Assembly (NCBI GenBank): GCA_028023455.1
Contig: JAQFVV010000049.1
Span: 6,418,855 to 6,482,854, forward strand
From: Epiperipatus broadwayi
Taxonomy: Eukaryota; Onychophora; Udeonychophora; Euonychophora; Peripatidae
DNA: 64,000 nucleotides
Reading direction: 5' to 3'
In this document: piece after piece, positions 61,928-64,000 of the stretch
Layout: every line of letters begins with the position of its first letter
Position numbering within the stretch: the stretch's first letter is position 1
Position numbers and translations under genes: made by a program
Notes under the pieces: model-generated
What the model was told of the DNA's origin: nothing
Database searches by the model: none
What the model saw: only the letters and a program-made list of their open reading frames with translations

Positions 61928-64000
61928 AACTTACATTTTTTATTCATTTATTTCTATAAAACAAACTTAAAGATTGCATACAACACTCATGCTAAAATAA
62001 AACAAATTAATGTTTAAGAAATAATTTTAAAAACAGTAATTAAATAATGCCTTAAAATAAAAATATTCATTTAGTAACGTAAGTGGAAATTTATTAGATT
62101 TGAAGTTTTTAATTTTTTTATACTTTTTTCTTTTAAAACTTTTTATATTATTTTTTGAACAATCTTGCAAATAAGGTATATTTTTTAAATATATGTTTTT
62201 GTCACATTCAAAAGAATCTTCCTCTCTCCCCACACACATGAAAATATTGCATCACTCCCTCTGCCTTTTTCTCAGGATGGGAGTAGTATTACATAATTAA
62301 TTATGCTTCTAGTTTACCTACCTGCTTATAAAATATTATCTAGAGCTAGGATATGATTTTCAGGGATACAACATGGTGTCTTCCATTGCTTTACCTTTGA
62401 AGACTGGACAATTTTGCAATTCCAACTCATATAGTGAGGAGAAAAATTAAACTGTTTTTCTTTATGCCTTATATAATGGTTTATCTTTATTATCTTTTCT
62501 ACAGTGCAATACTTATAACATGACAGATATATGACAACTAGGATAAGTTATGATACATGTAGTTATATATTGTACAAGTGGGATATTTATAGAATCTCCA
62601 AGCTTTGTGTGGAAAAGCACAAATCATGGTAAATATTTACAAGGATTGTCTACTTTATCAAACTTCTATTGATCTCTTTGTTTTACATAACATGGAAGAG
62701 GAGGCTCTTGATTGATTATGAATTGTTGGTGTTGAATTTTGATGTGCTGATACCATATGCTAAATAAAATAAATGATGTCAACATTAACTAGCATGTCAA
62801 TTAATTCATTTAAAATAGGCAAAAGTAGTTCTTGTTTGTTTGAAAATCCATTTAAAATCTTTCATGCATAAACTTATTCATGTTTTCTATTAAAAAAGTT
62901 ATATTCCTTCAATAATATAATATTTACAGATTTATTTTTTATATGCATGTTATTCTACTATTAATAAATTTATTTCATTATATATAGTCCAATATTTTAA
63001 AATTTCATAGTTACATTGTTTATTAGCAATTAACATGCATTTAGACTTTAGTGTTAGATTTAATTTGGTAAGTAAAAACAATTTTGTTTGCTGCTGTTTC
63101 AGAAAATTTATCACTAGAGTAACATTTAGAATAGCTTTCAAATGATGTTATATGGTTGTTACATGGAAGAGAGTGGCATTAAAATATCAATTTAACCAAT
63201 TTTTTAAAAATTAAATATTTTGGTGATATCTGTTTTTTTAAATTTATGTTTTTTTCTAACTCTGAGTTCCTTGAATTTGAGTTATCATGTAGCTAAAGCA
63301 GATGGCAAGTCCACAATCAAAAACCAATTTTGAAACATATTTGGGTAATATCACAGATCACTTATGATTTTTCAGAAAGATAACAAATCTAACAAGTTCA
63401 ATTTCAATGAAAAGTCCATTAATAAAATTATGTAAAAAAATAATATTGGTCTTAAAATGAAAAAAAAGGGTAAGTTTTAAAAATAAAAAATATATATGAG
63501 ACAATATCATAATCAATTTCAGTATTTTATATTCCAAATGTGGATGCTTTAATTGCTGCCATATATCAAACAATCTATACCATTAATTCTAAAAAATAAC
63601 TGATAAAAGTAATTATTTACTGTATGGCTACTGCACTATTATTATAATTATTATAAGACAATATTTTTGAAGTAATTTTATTTTAAATAAATTTATAATA
63701 AAACAATTATTAATTTAATAACAAACAAAAATATATTCTGTAATCAACTGGGTTTTTTTTAAAGAAAAATGTTTAATAAATTTATAATGTAATGAAAAAA
63801 GAAAATCAAATCTAGTTTTATAACAATAAAAAAATGTAAGTTTTTCTTTATTATTATTATTTCTAGCAAGTAATAAATGATATATATATATTTATGCTTT
63901 TAGCTACTTGTATAATTATATAGATTAATTGCATTATTCTATTTTTTAAAAAAGATAAATTATATATAATATTAATTTGTTTATGTATTGCCATTTTTAA
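61928..64000. other. AT-rich spacer to the window end
   Basis: No supported gene, RNA or repeat. Short minus-strand frames (62027-62239, 62950-63141, 63358-63573) are within chance expectation. Confidence 0.45.

Overview
The window is about 75% A+T, eukaryotic, and carries almost no host coding sequence. It contains an hAT DNA transposon, a Penelope-like element (PLE) with a GIY-YIG endonuclease, two RTE-type LINE remnants, an L1/Tx1-like LINE, two copies of a tiny tRNA-derived SINE, many hairpin MITEs and long (ATT)n tracts. Together these point to an invertebrate animal. The mix would suit a mollusc such as a cephalopod, but nothing seen fixes the species. There are no operons, Shine-Dalgarno sites or CRISPR arrays.

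Layout. 0-0.3 kb: last coding exon of an unrecognised host gene entering from the left, then its probable 3' UTR. 1.1-4.3 kb: old, slightly GC-richer repeat sequence. 5.25-6.96 kb: two PLE copies joined head-to-head as a near-continuous inverted repeat. 7-9.9 kb: AT-rich, featureless. 9.97-10.3 kb: a hairpin MITE. 11.7-21.0 kb: a duplicated locus made of three segments, in the order A-B-C in the first copy and B-C-A in the second. In the first copy a 3.18-kb block sits between two 153-bp direct repeats. 21.5-26 kb: three hairpin MITEs, a 0.6-kb tandem duplication and half of the 10-kb MITE. 28.6-31.6 kb: an RTE remnant, then a 5'-truncated L1/Tx1-like LINE on the minus strand. Its 3' end runs into about 250 bp of (AAT)n and then about 167 uninterrupted A (T on the plus strand). 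33.8-35.7 kb: degenerate tandem monomers and SINE copy 1. 36.1-40.7 kb: a complete hAT element with a perfect 8-bp target duplication and an 834-codon transposase frame broken only by four stop codons. A second, non-autonomous hAT-like element full of palindromes is nested in its 3' part. 41-53 kb: AT-rich spacer with tandem repeats, MITEs and SINE copy 2. 53.1-53.9 kb: a hairpin MITE and an inverted 67-bp tandem array. 58.2-59.35 kb: 3' part of an RTE LINE ending in (TGA)n/(TA)n, followed by a degenerate hammerhead-ribozyme-like motif. 61.6-61.93 kb: a small CpG-containing island ending in a consensus splice donor.

How it fits together: the genes here are selfish elements, not a cooperative pathway. 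Autonomous families (hAT, PLE, RTE, L1/Tx1-like) supply enzymes. SINEs and MITEs are short non-autonomous passengers. Nested insertions with intact target duplications show recent activity in the hAT and SINE families. The most distinctive signals are the head-to-head PLE, the circularly permuted A/B/C duplication, the nested palindromic element inside the hAT, the approximately 95-bp SINE family, and the LINE bracketed by ATT microsatellites.
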